Shown: piece by piece, positions 7,297-15,787 of the stretch | Position numbering within the stretch: position 1 is the first letter of the stretch | How the letters are laid out: each line of letters starts with the position of its first letter | DNA from: Gemmatimonadota bacterium | GTDB taxonomy: Bacteria; Gemmatimonadota; Gemmatimonadetes; Gemmatimonadales; Gemmatimonadaceae | Reading direction: 5' to 3' | DNA length: 43,032 nt | NCBI GenBank assembly: GCA_021324775.1 | Contig: JAJPIM010000031.1 | Span: forward strand, 1-43,032 | Notes under the pieces: generated by a model | Told to the model about the DNA's origin: nothing | The model's input: only the letters and a program-made list of their open reading frames with translations | Databases searched by the model: none | Position numbers and translations under genes: made by a program

Positions 7297-9771
7297 CTAG
7301 AACGTCCAGGTCACGCCAGCGAGTAGCGAGCGTGGCAACAGGACGATGGCGCGAGGCGGCGCACCGAGTGACCCCGGGAAGATCGTCGCGACATTGTCGT
7401 GGTTGAACACGTTCGCGAGTGTCAGAAATGTCGAAAGACGACCGCTGGCTGGCCCGGCGCGCCATTCGCGGCGTAACTGGATGTCGGCGCGGACATAGGC
7501 GGGCAGGGAGGCCATGGACGCTGTGGTGGAGGAGAGGTCTCGATCTCCAGGCCCCGCTACGGCCGCGCCACCGTCGTCGGTGTCCCGCCCTCCGGCCGTC
7601 CCGCCATTATCGTCGGCGTCGTGACCGTCGGGCAAGCCGTCCAGCAAACCGGGAGGCCGCCCGGCGGCGAGCCAGGTCGCGACGCGGAGTTGCGTGACGC
7701 GGTCGAGGTGCACTGCGGCGGCCGCGGACAGGGTCTGGCCGATCTCGGCCGCCGGATGATAGCGCATGGCCTCGAAGGTCTCGATGGTGGTGCCGACGCC
7801 ATACGCGGTTTGCCACATGATGCGTCCGGCGGCGCCATCCAGTTCCAGCGCGCCCCCGGTGACACGGGCCGATCCGCGGTCAAAACCGTAGACTGCGAAG
7901 GCGTCCGCGCGCGCCGGACCGACGATGGCCAGCCCCGACATCCGGCGCGCGTAGCCGTCCACCGTGAGACGCGCCACGGCGCCGAGCTGCGCGCCGACAC
8001 CGACCGTGGCTGCATCGCTCTGTGCGATCGGGATTCCGCTCATTCCCGCCGCAGCCGGCAGATCGAGACCGATCTGGGCGCCATACGGCGAATCCGGATC
8101 CCGGAGTGATTGGATGAACTGATGCGTGCGTGCCAGCCCAGCCGAAGCCGTGATGCCCGTGGCGATGCGCAGTATCCCGCCAAGGCGCGGCTCGATCCTC
8201 GGTGTGGTGCCGGTCATCGCTGCGGCCCGGAGTCCGGTCGTGATCTGCCACGGGCCATCCAACGGGCCCCAGGCCTGATCGGCGTAGGCGCCCGCGAGAA
8301 TCGGTTCACCCCGCAAGTTCAGCATTCGGCGGCCGGGATCGTCGTCGCTGAGCGCCGGGGTGGCCGATCCGGGCGCCGATCCGGCGGCATCCGGGGCAAC
8401 GGCCGTCACCCGGTATTGTAAGGCCAACGCGTCCACCACCGCGCCGAGCGTCATGTTCCTGATCGCAAGTTGGGTCGACCCCTCGACCTGGTGTACGCCA
8501 CTCGCCAGCGTGGGCGCCGACAGATCCAACTGACCGGGCACTGTCGCCGAGAATGTCGCGTTGGAGACCCGCGAAGTGAGGCGTGCGCCGTCGCCGAGCA
8601 ACTGGGTCCAGATCATGCCCACGGTTTGCGTCTGCCAGGGCGTCCGCATGCGAGCCTCGATCGGCCCGTCGTGCACCAGCTCATCGTTGGGAGCGACTCG
8701 GTCGCTGCTGCCAATAGCCTCGACGCGGACCGAGGTTGGGCCCGACGCCAGCGACGCTGTGGCGATGCCATCGGCCCACTGGTCGCGGAATCCGGCCGCA
8801 TTCGGCTGCAGCGTCGATACGCCCCGGTCGCTCACCCGGCCGGCGACGAGAACCGCGCCCAACGCATCGCCGATCGCGAGGGGACCAGTCCACATGGCGC
8901 GTGCGGCGGCGGGGCCGATCGCGGCACTCCCGGCCGAGCCCGCGACCGCCGAGTCGGGTGTGTCAATATCAACGACTGCCGCGAGCCGGTCGCCGAATTC
9001 GGCCGGCATCGATCCGTCGTGGAGAGTGACGCTGGTGACGGCATCCGGTGTGATCGCGGCAAGAGCACCGCTCGCGTGCACGGGATTCCACACCGGCAAC
9101 CCGTCGATCCGGACGAGCACCTGGCCCGCAGTGCCGCCACGATCCATCAGGGCGGTCGGCCACTCGGGGCGCATCGCGACGTTCGGATCGCCATCGAGCA
9201 CGCGAAACACGTCAGGCTCACCAGTGGACGCTGGGGCGTCAGCGAGCGATCCCTGCCAGCGCCATGAGTCGGGACCTTGGACGCCCTCGCCGATAGCCCG
9301 AGCGTGCATCGACGCAAGACCGGGAACGCGGACCGAATCCAGAACCACGAGTTTCGGGGCCAGGGTCACGTCCAGGCGCACGATCCCGAGCGCCGCAACG
9401 GTGACCTGCACCGTCAACGTGTCAAAGCCGGGGTGGCTGACGCGCATCGTTACGGTGCCCGGCGCGATGTGATCGAGGGTGTACTGGCCCGCTATGTCCG
9501 ACCACACCGCGCACGCCTGTGGGCCTTCGGGCCGGCCAGAGACCTCGTCCAGTGCTATCCCCGCACCGGCGACGGGAAGACCCGAGGTGCCGCTGCGCAC
9601 AGTGCCGAGGATTGCACCCGCTATCGCGCTGTCGCGGCCGCACGGGTCGCGTACGTCCTGAGACGGCAACGCGCGAACGGGCGACGCCGCGCCATCAACC
9701 GCTGCGGCGAGGATTCCCGCCGCGGTCGTCGTGGCCAGCACCCATCGTGTCACAATCCGGCGGCTCCGCAC
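7297..9771 (-). CDS. TonB-dependent receptor with N-terminal carboxypeptidase-regulatory-like domain
   Basis: An 824-residue outer-membrane protein starting at a GTG with a signal peptide (ATTTAAGILAAAVDGAAS). Next comes a carboxypeptidase-regulatory-like beta domain (about 50-135, including GQYTLDHIAPGTVTMRVSHPGFDTL), then a plug-like region (VLVRIDGLPVWNPVH and AITPDAVTSVTLHDG), then a long alternating beta-barrel ending in a C-terminal phenylalanine (LAGVTWTF), as expected for BAM-dependent insertion. No secretin/TonB short N-terminal (STN) signalling domain is seen. It heads the operon with the ECF sigma/anti-sigma pair, which suggests regulated uptake of an unknown ligand. The plug/barrel part is somewhat divergent, so the transport role is inferred. 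Confidence 0.8.
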   Translation of the reverse strand: MRSRRIVTRWVLATTTAAGILAAAVDGAASPVRALPSQDVRDPCGRDSAIAGAILGTVRSGTSGLPVAGAGIALDEVSGRPEGPQACAVWSDIAGQYTLDHIAPGTVTMRVSHPGFDTLTVQVTVAALGIVRLDVTLAPKLVVLDSVRVPGLASMHARAIGEGVQGPDSWRWQGSLADAPASTGEPDVFRVLDGDPNVAMRPEWPTALMDRGGTAGQVLVRIDGLPVWNPVHASGALAAITPDAVTSVTLHDGSMPAEFGDRLAAVVDIDTPDSAVAGSAGSAAIGPAAARAMWTGPLAIGDALGAVLVAGRVSDRGVSTLQPNAAGFRDQWADGIATASLASGPTSVRVEAIGSSDRVAPNDELVHDGPIEARMRTPWQTQTVGMIWTQLLGDGARLTSRVSNATFSATVPGQLDLSAPTLASGVHQVEGSTQLAIRNMTLGAVVDALALQYRVTAVAPDAAGSAPGSATPALSDDDPGRRMLNLRGEPILAGAYADQAWGPLDGPWQITTGLRAAAMTGTTPRIEPRLGGILRIATGITASAGLARTHQFIQSLRDPDSPYGAQIGLDLPAAAGMSGIPIAQSDAATVGVGAQLGAVARLTVDGYARRMSGLAIVGPARADAFAVYGFDRGSARVTGGALELDGAAGRIMWQTAYGVGTTIETFEAMRYHPAAEIGQTLSAAAAVHLDRVTQLRVATWLAAGRPPGLLDGLPDGHDADDNGGTAGGRDTDDGGAAVAGPGDRDLSSTTASMASLPAYVRADIQLRREWRAGPASGRLSTFLTLANVFNHDNVATIFPGSLGAPPRAIVLLPRSLLAGVTWTF

Positions 9772-9843
9772 GTTCTATCGCAGTTCAGTGCTGATGGGGG
9801 CTCGTACGGGCCCTGTCCCTCTCACGACGGGCCACGATACAAG

Positions 9844-10662
9844 ATGATCCACGTTGCGCTCATCGCCTCGTTGGTCGCCGGAGGTCTCCGGACCTCCGCT
9901 GCTCGTCCCGATTTGGCCCCAGGTAACGTATCCACCTCCTCCAACCCCGACACGCTGGTCACGAATTCAGCCGGGACGGCGACAATTCACGGAGCGCCGG
10001 CATCTGCCGAGACCGGCGCGCCCGCCACCGCCGCTCCTCCTGGGGTCGATACGCCTCGGGTCGCAGCGCCTGGCGACGTCGTCGGGCCTCGCGCCATCCC
10101 CATGGGGTTTACCCACGCGGTTATGGACCTGGGGGGTGACGGCAGTGGGCCGGCCGACACGACTCCCCGCCGGGTCACGCGTCCGCGCGCGATTGAGTAT
10201 AGCGACTGGTATTATCGCCGCCTCACGATGCACCGCATCGGGAGCTACGTCGAGTTCCCGCTGTTCGCCGCCGAGTACATCTTGGGCGAACGCCTGCTGC
10301 ACGATCAGCAGCAATTGGGGTTCGTTCCGGCAGGCCAGCACTCCGACTCAGCCCGGGTTCCGTCGGGCCTCCTCACCGCCCACACGTTGGTAGCTGGCGG
10401 GTTAGCCGTTCTATTTGGGTTCAATACAATCACGGGTGGTTGGAACCTGTGGCAGTCGCGCAAGGAGCCCGTTGGCCGGACGCGGCGGATCGTGCACACG
10501 GCGTTGATGTTGGCGGCTGACGCGGGATTTGCCGCCACCGGCGCCGCGGGCGGGGGAGCAAAGCACAGTCTGTCCAATGCGGACACGCATCGGGGGCTCG
10601 CCGAGGCGTCTATGGGGGTAGCAGGCGCCGGCACGATCATGATGTGGGTCTGGAATCACTGA
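9844..10662 (+). CDS. Membrane protein with four conserved-type histidines, cytochrome b561-like arrangement
   Basis: The start is ATG 9844, giving 272 residues. A short signal-like N-terminus is followed by a Pro/Ala/Thr-rich, probably disordered stretch (about 30-110). The C-terminal 150 residues hold about four hydrophobic segments, each with a histidine at a comparable place: LTMHRIGSY (H130), LLTAHTLVAG (H180), RIVHTALMLA (H218) and DTHRGLAEASM (H249). Four helices with four histidines would fit bis-haem b ligation as in cytochrome b561-type proteins, but I do not recognise a named family. It is followed after 4 nt by another small membrane protein and then by a Tat-exported Rieske protein, supporting a redox role. 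Function beyond that is inference. Confidence 0.6.
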   Translation: MIHVALIASLVAGGLRTSAARPDLAPGNVSTSSNPDTLVTNSAGTATIHGAPASAETGAPATAAPPGVDTPRVAAPGDVVGPRAIPMGFTHAVMDLGGDGSGPADTTPRRVTRPRAIEYSDWYYRRLTMHRIGSYVEFPLFAAEYILGERLLHDQQQLGFVPAGQHSDSARVPSGLLTAHTLVAGGLAVLFGFNTITGGWNLWQSRKEPVGRTRRIVHTALMLAADAGFAATGAAGGGAKHSLSNADTHRGLAEASMGVAGAGTIMMWVWNH

Positions 10663-10666
10663 CGCC

Positions 10667-11176
10667 GTGCACGGCATCATCCACACGGTCGCGCAGATCC
10701 TCAGCCCGTGGCAGTCGATCTACAGCAACTCCAAGGCGGTGTCGAGCGGCATCACATTTGTCCATCTCGCGGGACTCCTCTTCGCGGGCGGATTCGCCGT
10801 TGCGGCGGATCGTGCGACGCTCCGCGCGGGACGCTCGACGCCGGAGCGCCGGCTTGACGCGCTGAACGAGCTCGACGCGGTACACCGCCCCGTCCTGGCG
10901 GGCCTCGGCGTCATTTTCGCGAGCGGCGTTCTGCAGTTCAGCGCGGATGTCGAAACGTTTGCGACGTCGCCGGTGTACTGGACAAAGATGTCGCTGGTGG
11001 CGCTGCTGCTGGCGAACGGGTACGTCCTGAAGCGGACCGAGACAACCCTGCGCGCCCGTGGCGGAGGGCAACCGCACGATCCGTTGTGGAATCGGCTGCG
11101 GACCAGTTCCATCGCGAGCGCCATCTTGTGGGCCGCCATCGTGTTGGCGGGGACGATCCTCAACAGCATCAGCTAG
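10667..11176 (+). CDS. Small four-helix integral membrane protein
   Basis: A 169-residue protein starting at GTG 10667, 4 nt after the preceding stop, so translation is probably coupled. Hydrophobic segments are visible at about 27-48 (GITFVHLAGLLFAGGFAVAA), 72-90 (VHRPVLAGLGVIFASGVLQ), 103-120 (TKMSLVALLLANGYVL) and 148-167. Two histidines (H33 in FVHLAG and H73 in AVHRPV) sit in the first two helices and could bind haem or metal. I cannot assign it to a family. Its place between a histidine-rich membrane protein and a Rieske protein suggests it belongs to the same electron-transfer assembly. Confidence 0.6.
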   Translation: MHGIIHTVAQILSPWQSIYSNSKAVSSGITFVHLAGLLFAGGFAVAADRATLRAGRSTPERRLDALNELDAVHRPVLAGLGVIFASGVLQFSADVETFATSPVYWTKMSLVALLLANGYVLKRTETTLRARGGGQPHDPLWNRLRTSSIASAILWAAIVLAGTILNSIS

Positions 11177-11257
11177 CAACAGTTATCCATCGGCTCCCGG
11201 GATCGGGCGTCGTGCACGCTTCTGCCAGCACTTGCACACAGAACCCAGGTATACGGA

Positions 11258-11806
11258 ATGCGTTCATCGGAGAGGGCTGTTTCAGAGAGCGGCGCGTCAC
11301 GGGCCAACACCCGTGATTGCGCGAATTGTACGCTGCATGATCGCCGGGGGTTCCTGCGCGATGCCCTGGTGACGGCTGCGGCCGCCCTCGCAGCCGCCGG
11401 TGTGCAGCCACCTGTCGCCTCGGCACTCCCTGTCCGCTGGGTCTCGGCGCTGGTGCGGGCGGGCACCGGGCAGTCGTACCCGCTGCCCTCGACCGACGGC
11501 GTGCAGATCGATCGTGACAACCAGGTGATTCTCGTACGGTGGCAGAACGCCGTCTACGCGTTCAACCTGTCCTGCCCCCATCAGAACACCGCGCTGCGCT
11601 GGGATGACGCGGATGCGCGATTCCAGTGTCCAAAACACCACTCGAAGTATCAGCCCGACGGCACCTTCATCTCGGGACGAGCGACGCGCAACATGGATCG
11701 CTTGTCAATCCAGCGCGACGCCGGCACTGTCGTCGTGGATCTCGATACCATGCATAAGAGCAACGAAGACCAGGCCGGCTGGACGGCGGCAGTAGTACAC
11801 CTCTAG
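11258..11806 (+). CDS. Tat-exported Rieske [2Fe-2S] protein
   Basis: A 182-residue protein with a twin-arginine type signal (DRRGFLRD at 28-35, then an Ala-rich hydrophobic core to about residue 56). The Rieske cluster ligands are complete: C106-x-H108 in CPHQN and C124-x2-H127 in CPKHH, 15 residues apart between motifs, followed by the usual Pro-loop-like segment SKYQPDGTF. It should carry a high-potential [2Fe-2S] cluster on the outer face of the membrane, either anchored by an uncleaved Tat helix or released. The two membrane proteins just upstream are plausible partners. There is no cytochrome b/c1 gene here, so this is not a standard bc1 operon. Confidence 0.85.
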   Translation: MRSSERAVSESGASRANTRDCANCTLHDRRGFLRDALVTAAAALAAAGVQPPVASALPVRWVSALVRAGTGQSYPLPSTDGVQIDRDNQVILVRWQNAVYAFNLSCPHQNTALRWDDADARFQCPKHHSKYQPDGTFISGRATRNMDRLSIQRDAGTVVVDLDTMHKSNEDQAGWTAAVVHL

Positions 11807-11894
11807 CCGCGGCAAAGACCGCCAGTCGTCAGGAGAGCGGCGCGCACATTCGGGGCAGCGCGGACCATACCCCGCGTACACGACCAATCCGCGG

Positions 11895-12611
11895 TCAGCG
11901 GACCAACCCCCCGTCGATCAACAGGTTCTGGCCCGTGATGTACGACGCGCCATCCGACAGGAGAAACGCGGCGGCGGACGCGACCTCCCCGACACGCGCC
12001 GGGCGGCCAGCGGGGATCGCCGCAACGGTCGCCGCATCGACCGCGTGGCTGTCTACGAACCCCGGTAGTAGCGCATTCACGCGGATGTGGGGGGCGAGGC
12101 GTTCCGCCATGAGACGCGTCCAGGCCGAGAGGGCTGCCCGAAACACGCTCGACACGGGGCGCGTGGCGTCCGGCCGGACCGCCGCGTAGCTCGAGATCGT
12201 CACGATCGCGCCGCCGCCCTGGCGCTCCATCACTGGAACCGCGAGGCGTGCCAGACGGAAGACGCTCTCCAGAATCAGATGGTAGCCGTCCTCCCACTGC
12301 GCGTCGCTCAGCGCGAGCGGGTCACCCTTGGCCGGGTGGCCGGTGTTGTTCACGACGGCATCGATGCGGCCCCATCGCGTGACCGCGCGCTCGGCCAATT
12401 GCTCCAGTGCCGCCGCGTCCGTGATCGAGCCGCGCACGCCGATACCACCAAGCTCGGTCGCCAGCGACTCGGCGCCGGCCGATCGCGCCAGCACCGCGAC
12501 GGACCAGCCCCGCGACGCGAGATGGCGCGCGACGCCGGCGCCGATCCCCTGACTGGCGGCCGTTACCAGAACCACGCGAGTAGCCGGGGTGTCCGCGGGG
12601 ATCGCGCTCAC
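11895..12611 (-). CDS. SDR-family protein lacking the Tyr-x3-Lys catalytic pair
   Basis: A 238-residue short-chain dehydrogenase/reductase fold. The nucleotide-binding motif TAASQGIG (17-24) and the NNTG motif (88-91) are present, as is a serine in VTISSYA (139-142). Where the catalytic YxxxK should be, the sequence is PVSSVFRAAL (152-161), so Tyr is replaced by Ser and Lys by Arg. A C-terminal NALLPGFVDS and GQNLLIDGG are typical of FabG-like members. I recall a subgroup of SDRs with such an RAAL motif, so this may be a conserved non-classical branch and not a decayed gene. It starts at GTG 12611, overlapping the TacT toxin stop by 4 nt, and so is co-transcribed with the toxin-antitoxin pair. 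Confidence 0.85.
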   Translation of the reverse strand: MSAIPADTPATRVVLVTAASQGIGAGVARHLASRGWSVAVLARSAGAESLATELGGIGVRGSITDAAALEQLAERAVTRWGRIDAVVNNTGHPAKGDPLALSDAQWEDGYHLILESVFRLARLAVPVMERQGGGAIVTISSYAAVRPDATRPVSSVFRAALSAWTRLMAERLAPHIRVNALLPGFVDSHAVDAATVAAIPAGRPARVGEVASAAAFLLSDGASYITGQNLLIDGGLVR

Positions 12612-13171
12612 GATCGGCCCTCGAGTAACAGCCGTGCGGTCTCGGTCGTGAGAAGCATGACCCGCTCGCCGAGGGGTGAGAGTACGAATCCATGCCGCTC
12701 ATAGAATCGGACCGCATCGGCATCAATAGCGTGCGCGACAATACCGCGAACACCCGCAATCTCCGCGGCGGCCAGACAACGGCGAATCGCATCGGCCACG
12801 AGCGCAGTACCGAGGCCCACGCCCCGAAATGCATGATCGACGGCCAAACGGCCAATGAGCAAAACGGGCACCGGATCAGGCATCCCCCGCCGCAGTTTGG
12901 CGCTCGGCAGCGCGATTCGCTGCTCGACGGCCGTCGAAATCGCGTAGTACCCAACGACACGGGTTGGCGCATTGATATCGCAGACGACGTATGTTCGCGC
13001 TGAAAGACCTTCACTGGCCAGGGCCCGCTTTCGAAGCCATTCGTCGAGCGACGGATGGGACTTCGTCGAGAACGTGGAGAGATCGTGCTCAACGCTCAAT
13101 CGTTCCGGGGGTCGCACACCGGCGGCCCCTCTGGCAGGCTCCCGCACCTCGCGCGGCCGCCGGGGGACCAC
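12608..13171 (-). CDS. GNAT-family toxin of a TacT type (type II toxin-antitoxin)
   Basis: The protein shows the pattern of TacT/AtaT-like acetyltransferase toxins: EHDLSTF near the start, LDEWLRKRAL, ARTYVVCD, VVGYYAIS, MPDPVPVLLIGRLAVD, the acetyl-CoA-binding RGVGLGTAL, GVRGIVAHAID and YERHGF with the catalytic-type tyrosine, then SPLG. Family members block translation by acetylating aminoacyl-tRNA; that is family knowledge and not shown here. The given start is GTG 13171, 13 nt after the antitoxin stop; GTG 13117 (RPPERLSVEHDL) has a better AGAGGGG upstream and may be the true start, because the extra 18 residues are Arg/Pro-rich and unlike the family. Confidence 0.88.
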   Translation of the reverse strand: MVPRRPREVREPARGAAGVRPPERLSVEHDLSTFSTKSHPSLDEWLRKRALASEGLSARTYVVCDINAPTRVVGYYAISTAVEQRIALPSAKLRRGMPDPVPVLLIGRLAVDHAFRGVGLGTALVADAIRRCLAAAEIAGVRGIVAHAIDADAVRFYERHGFVLSPLGERVMLLTTETARLLLEGRS

Positions 13172-13184
13172 TAGCCCCCCGCCA

Positions 13185-13514
13185 TCATCGCTCCCACGGC
13201 GGCGTCCGCCTCAGCCGCACGCGCACCTCGTTCGCCGGCTTGGCGGGATGATCGAGCATCGCCAGGAACTGGACATGGGCTCGAGCGTCGAGAAAGAACG
13301 TGCGCTGGTCGAGGATGGTCTCCTCAGCCTGGCGACGGGCGCTGTCGAGCATGAATTCCGACAGCTTCTGGCCGCGCAGGGTGGCGGCGCGGTTGAGGAC
13401 CGCTTTCATCTCGGCCGATGCCCGAATCTGGATCACGTCATCCTTTCGGGCCGCGGCGCCAGGACGCCGAGGTGCCACTCGCACCGAGTGCACGATTGCC
13501 GTGGTCCGCGCCAT
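13185..13514 (-). CDS. DUF1778 (TacA-type) ribbon-helix-helix antitoxin
   Basis: A 109-residue protein. After a basic N-terminal 25 residues comes the ribbon-helix-helix of DUF1778 antitoxins: VIQIRASAEMKAVLNRAATL and GQKLSEFMLDSARRQAEE in sequence, then the toxin-neutralising tail containing FLAMLDHPAKPANEV, which matches the FlaaLdnPp motif of the family. It precedes the GNAT toxin in the usual antitoxin-first order. RHH antitoxins repress their own operon, and a palindrome overlaps the -35 box just upstream. The start ATG 13514 lies only 6 nt from a good -10 box, so the transcript is probably leaderless. Confidence 0.88.
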   Translation of the reverse strand: MARTTAIVHSVRVAPRRPGAAARKDDVIQIRASAEMKAVLNRAATLRGQKLSEFMLDSARRQAEETILDQRTFFLDARAHVQFLAMLDHPAKPANEVRVRLRRTPPWER

Positions 13515-13520
13515 GCGTGC

Positions 13521-13552
13521 AAGCTAGGCATCTGTACTGACAATGTCAATAC
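13521..13552 (-). promoter_or_regulatory. Promoter and operator of the toxin-antitoxin operon
   Basis: On the minus strand TTGACA (13549-13544) and TAGCTT (13526-13521) are separated by exactly 17 nt, an excellent sigma-70 type promoter. The ATG of the antitoxin begins 6 nt after the -10 box, so transcription should start at or next to the start codon. The -35 box overlaps the perfect inverted repeat TGACA-A-TGTCA (13538-13548), which extends with one mismatch to 13534-13552. This is a natural site for autorepression by the DUF1778 antitoxin. Confidence 0.7.
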
Positions 13553-13588
13553 ACCTGGATCTACTCGCTCCGGGGTCGATCCAATACG

Positions 13589-15787
13589 TCACAGCCGCGC
13601 GCTTAACGTCACCGTGATACGACGCGCGTAGCCCGGGGTGTAGAACGGCTCGACGATCGGGTTCGCGGGCGGGCTGTTCTGGAGGTAGGGGCCGAGGATG
13701 TTCTGGGCTTCGATTCCGAACGTGTAGTACGGGCGGTTGAAGAGGTTCTCGATAGCCAGTTCCACACCGAACTGGTGGTAGTCGGCGCGCGCCGTGAGCC
13801 CCGCGACGGTATAGCCGGGCACCTCTTTTCGCTGGTTGGATTCGTCACCACGCAGAAACTGGCCCTGATAGCCGCGGATGTCGAACTCACCATCCAGGAT
13901 CAGCGCACCGAAGAGATGTGTGACCCCGGCGCCGATCCGCCCGCGATGGAGTGGAGACAGCGGGAACAGGTCGCCCGGCCTGGTCGCCTTGGGACTGCTA
14001 TCGGCGGTCGCGATGATGACCGCACTCTGATACGTGGCCGCGACGTAGCTGTAGGACCCGGCCAACCGGAAACCTTCGGGCAGTCCGATCTTTCCCGACG
14101 CCTCGATCCCCGCCCGCCGCGTGCGGGGGGCGTTGAGGAAATACTCCTGTGTGAGATTGGGCGACGCGAAGACGATGTCGTTGTAGACATCCGTCCAGAA
14201 GGCATCGACATCCAGTGAGGTCCGCGCCGTCAGGTCCACGTCGAAACCACCTTCGTAGTCCCTCGTGGTCACGGGTTCGAGACGCGGATCGTTGCCCAGC
14301 GAAAAGGGCAGGGAGCACGGCGCCGTTGGACTAGCGCATGCAAGCTCCAGTGGCGCAGGCGCGCGGAATCCGCTCTTGTACGCGGCAAACGCCTTGAAAT
14401 CATCCGTGAATCGATAGGTGAGTCCTAGCTCGGGGGAGACACGATTGTACGTGCTGGTGCCGTCGTTGCCGGCGTCCAGGCTATCGCGAAACGGTACGCG
14501 GACGTAGTCGGCGCGCAGGCCTCCGGTGACGTTCATCTCCGGTGTCACTGAGACCACGGCCTGTGCAAACGCACCGGCATTGTCCTGGTGAATCGTGGCA
14601 TCCGTGGTGATCGAGTCAGGGCGTCCGCCGCCGGTGCTCACGAGGCGGATGTGGGAGGACTCGCGCGAGTACTCCACGCCCATCGTCCATCCGACGGGGA
14701 CGCTGCCGATGGCGAGCGGCCGCGTCCATTCCAGCGTGGTTCCACCCGACAGGTTGAATGTGAAGCCGTCGGTGTTGGGCGGCGGGACGTTTGCGTTGAA
14801 CTGCTGGACGTTGTTTCGGCGGCCGAAGATCGTGCCGCGAAGGATGCCGCCCGCGAGCGGCTCGTTGCCCCGTAGCGCGAGGTCAACCGCTTCAGGCAGG
14901 AAGAAATCGCCGGGCGTGTAGTTGATGGTGGGGCTGATGGCGATGTAGCTCGCCGGCAGAGACCCCGCGGCAGAGATCCTGTCGTGCCCGTACTGGATGT
15001 CGAGCGCCACGTCGCCGCTGTCGTGCGTGGGTCCCCACTGGTGGCCGATCGTCGCGAAGAGGTTGCGGGTGTTGGAGCTGGTGGCCTGGCGCCATCCGAC
15101 TTCGTTCTCGCCGGTAAACGCGAAGAACCCGTCCACTCCGCCGAGCTTTCCGCCCGCCGTCGTGGTCAAGGTCTGTTCCCCAAACGAGCCGCCGCCGACT
15201 TCGAGCGTCGCTTCCGGCTGGTCACCGCCGCGGCGTGTCGTCAGCAGCAGCGTCCCGCCGAGGGAGTTCCGTCCGAACAGGACGTCGGGACCACGGACGA
15301 GGCTCGCCTGCTCGAACGCCGCGGAGGGCAGCAGGTCGAAGTTCACCTCCTGTGCATCAGGTTCGTTGGCCCGTACGCCATTCAGGAAGACGCTCACACC
15401 CTGGGGGTTGCCGACGACCGGCGATACGTTGAACCCGCGAACCTCGATTTCGGGCTGCAAGCGTGCGCCCTGGTCGTCGAACAAGGTGATGCCGGGGAGC
15501 GACAGTAGTGCGTTGTGCAACGTCTCGGGGCCGGGGATCGATTGCTTGATGTCCAACTGCTCGACCTGCGCCGGTGTGGCTTCGGACGCCGCGGAGAGCC
15601 GCGTGCTATTCACCACCACCGGCGCGAGTTGATGCGTCGCGCGGCGCAGCGAATCGGCCCGCGCACTGTCCGCGACGACAGCGGAATCCCGGCGGGGTGC
15701 TGGCTGCTGCGCCGCGAGAGACGCAGTGCTCAGAAGCGAACAGGCACCGGCGGCGCTCGCCAGCCGGCGCACCGAGGAGCCGTTCAC
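13589..15787 (-). CDS. TonB-dependent outer-membrane receptor
   Basis: A 732-residue receptor with a signal peptide (AGACSLLSTASLAAQQ). The plug domain is clear: LHNALLSLPGITLFDDQG, EIEVRGFNVSPVVG, GVSVFLNGVRANEPDA, and ASLVRGPDVLFGRNSLGGTLLLTTRRG in pieces. The barrel follows with TonB-box-III-like ends (FGVELAIENLFNRPYYTFG) and a C-terminal ITVTLSARL. It belongs to the ligand-gated siderophore/cobalamin receptor class (FecA/CirA-like); the substrate is unknown. It is divergent from the LysR regulator of the formate dehydrogenase operon with a 204-bp gap. I saw no cobalamin riboswitch in that gap. Whether the regulator also controls the receptor is open. Confidence 0.92.
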   Translation of the reverse strand: MNGSSVRRLASAAGACSLLSTASLAAQQPAPRRDSAVVADSARADSLRRATHQLAPVVVNSTRLSAASEATPAQVEQLDIKQSIPGPETLHNALLSLPGITLFDDQGARLQPEIEVRGFNVSPVVGNPQGVSVFLNGVRANEPDAQEVNFDLLPSAAFEQASLVRGPDVLFGRNSLGGTLLLTTRRGGDQPEATLEVGGGSFGEQTLTTTAGGKLGGVDGFFAFTGENEVGWRQATSSNTRNLFATIGHQWGPTHDSGDVALDIQYGHDRISAAGSLPASYIAISPTINYTPGDFFLPEAVDLALRGNEPLAGGILRGTIFGRRNNVQQFNANVPPPNTDGFTFNLSGGTTLEWTRPLAIGSVPVGWTMGVEYSRESSHIRLVSTGGGRPDSITTDATIHQDNAGAFAQAVVSVTPEMNVTGGLRADYVRVPFRDSLDAGNDGTSTYNRVSPELGLTYRFTDDFKAFAAYKSGFRAPAPLELACASPTAPCSLPFSLGNDPRLEPVTTRDYEGGFDVDLTARTSLDVDAFWTDVYNDIVFASPNLTQEYFLNAPRTRRAGIEASGKIGLPEGFRLAGSYSYVAATYQSAVIIATADSSPKATRPGDLFPLSPLHRGRIGAGVTHLFGALILDGEFDIRGYQGQFLRGDESNQRKEVPGYTVAGLTARADYHQFGVELAIENLFNRPYYTFGIEAQNILGPYLQNSPPANPIVEPFYTPGYARRITVTLSARL

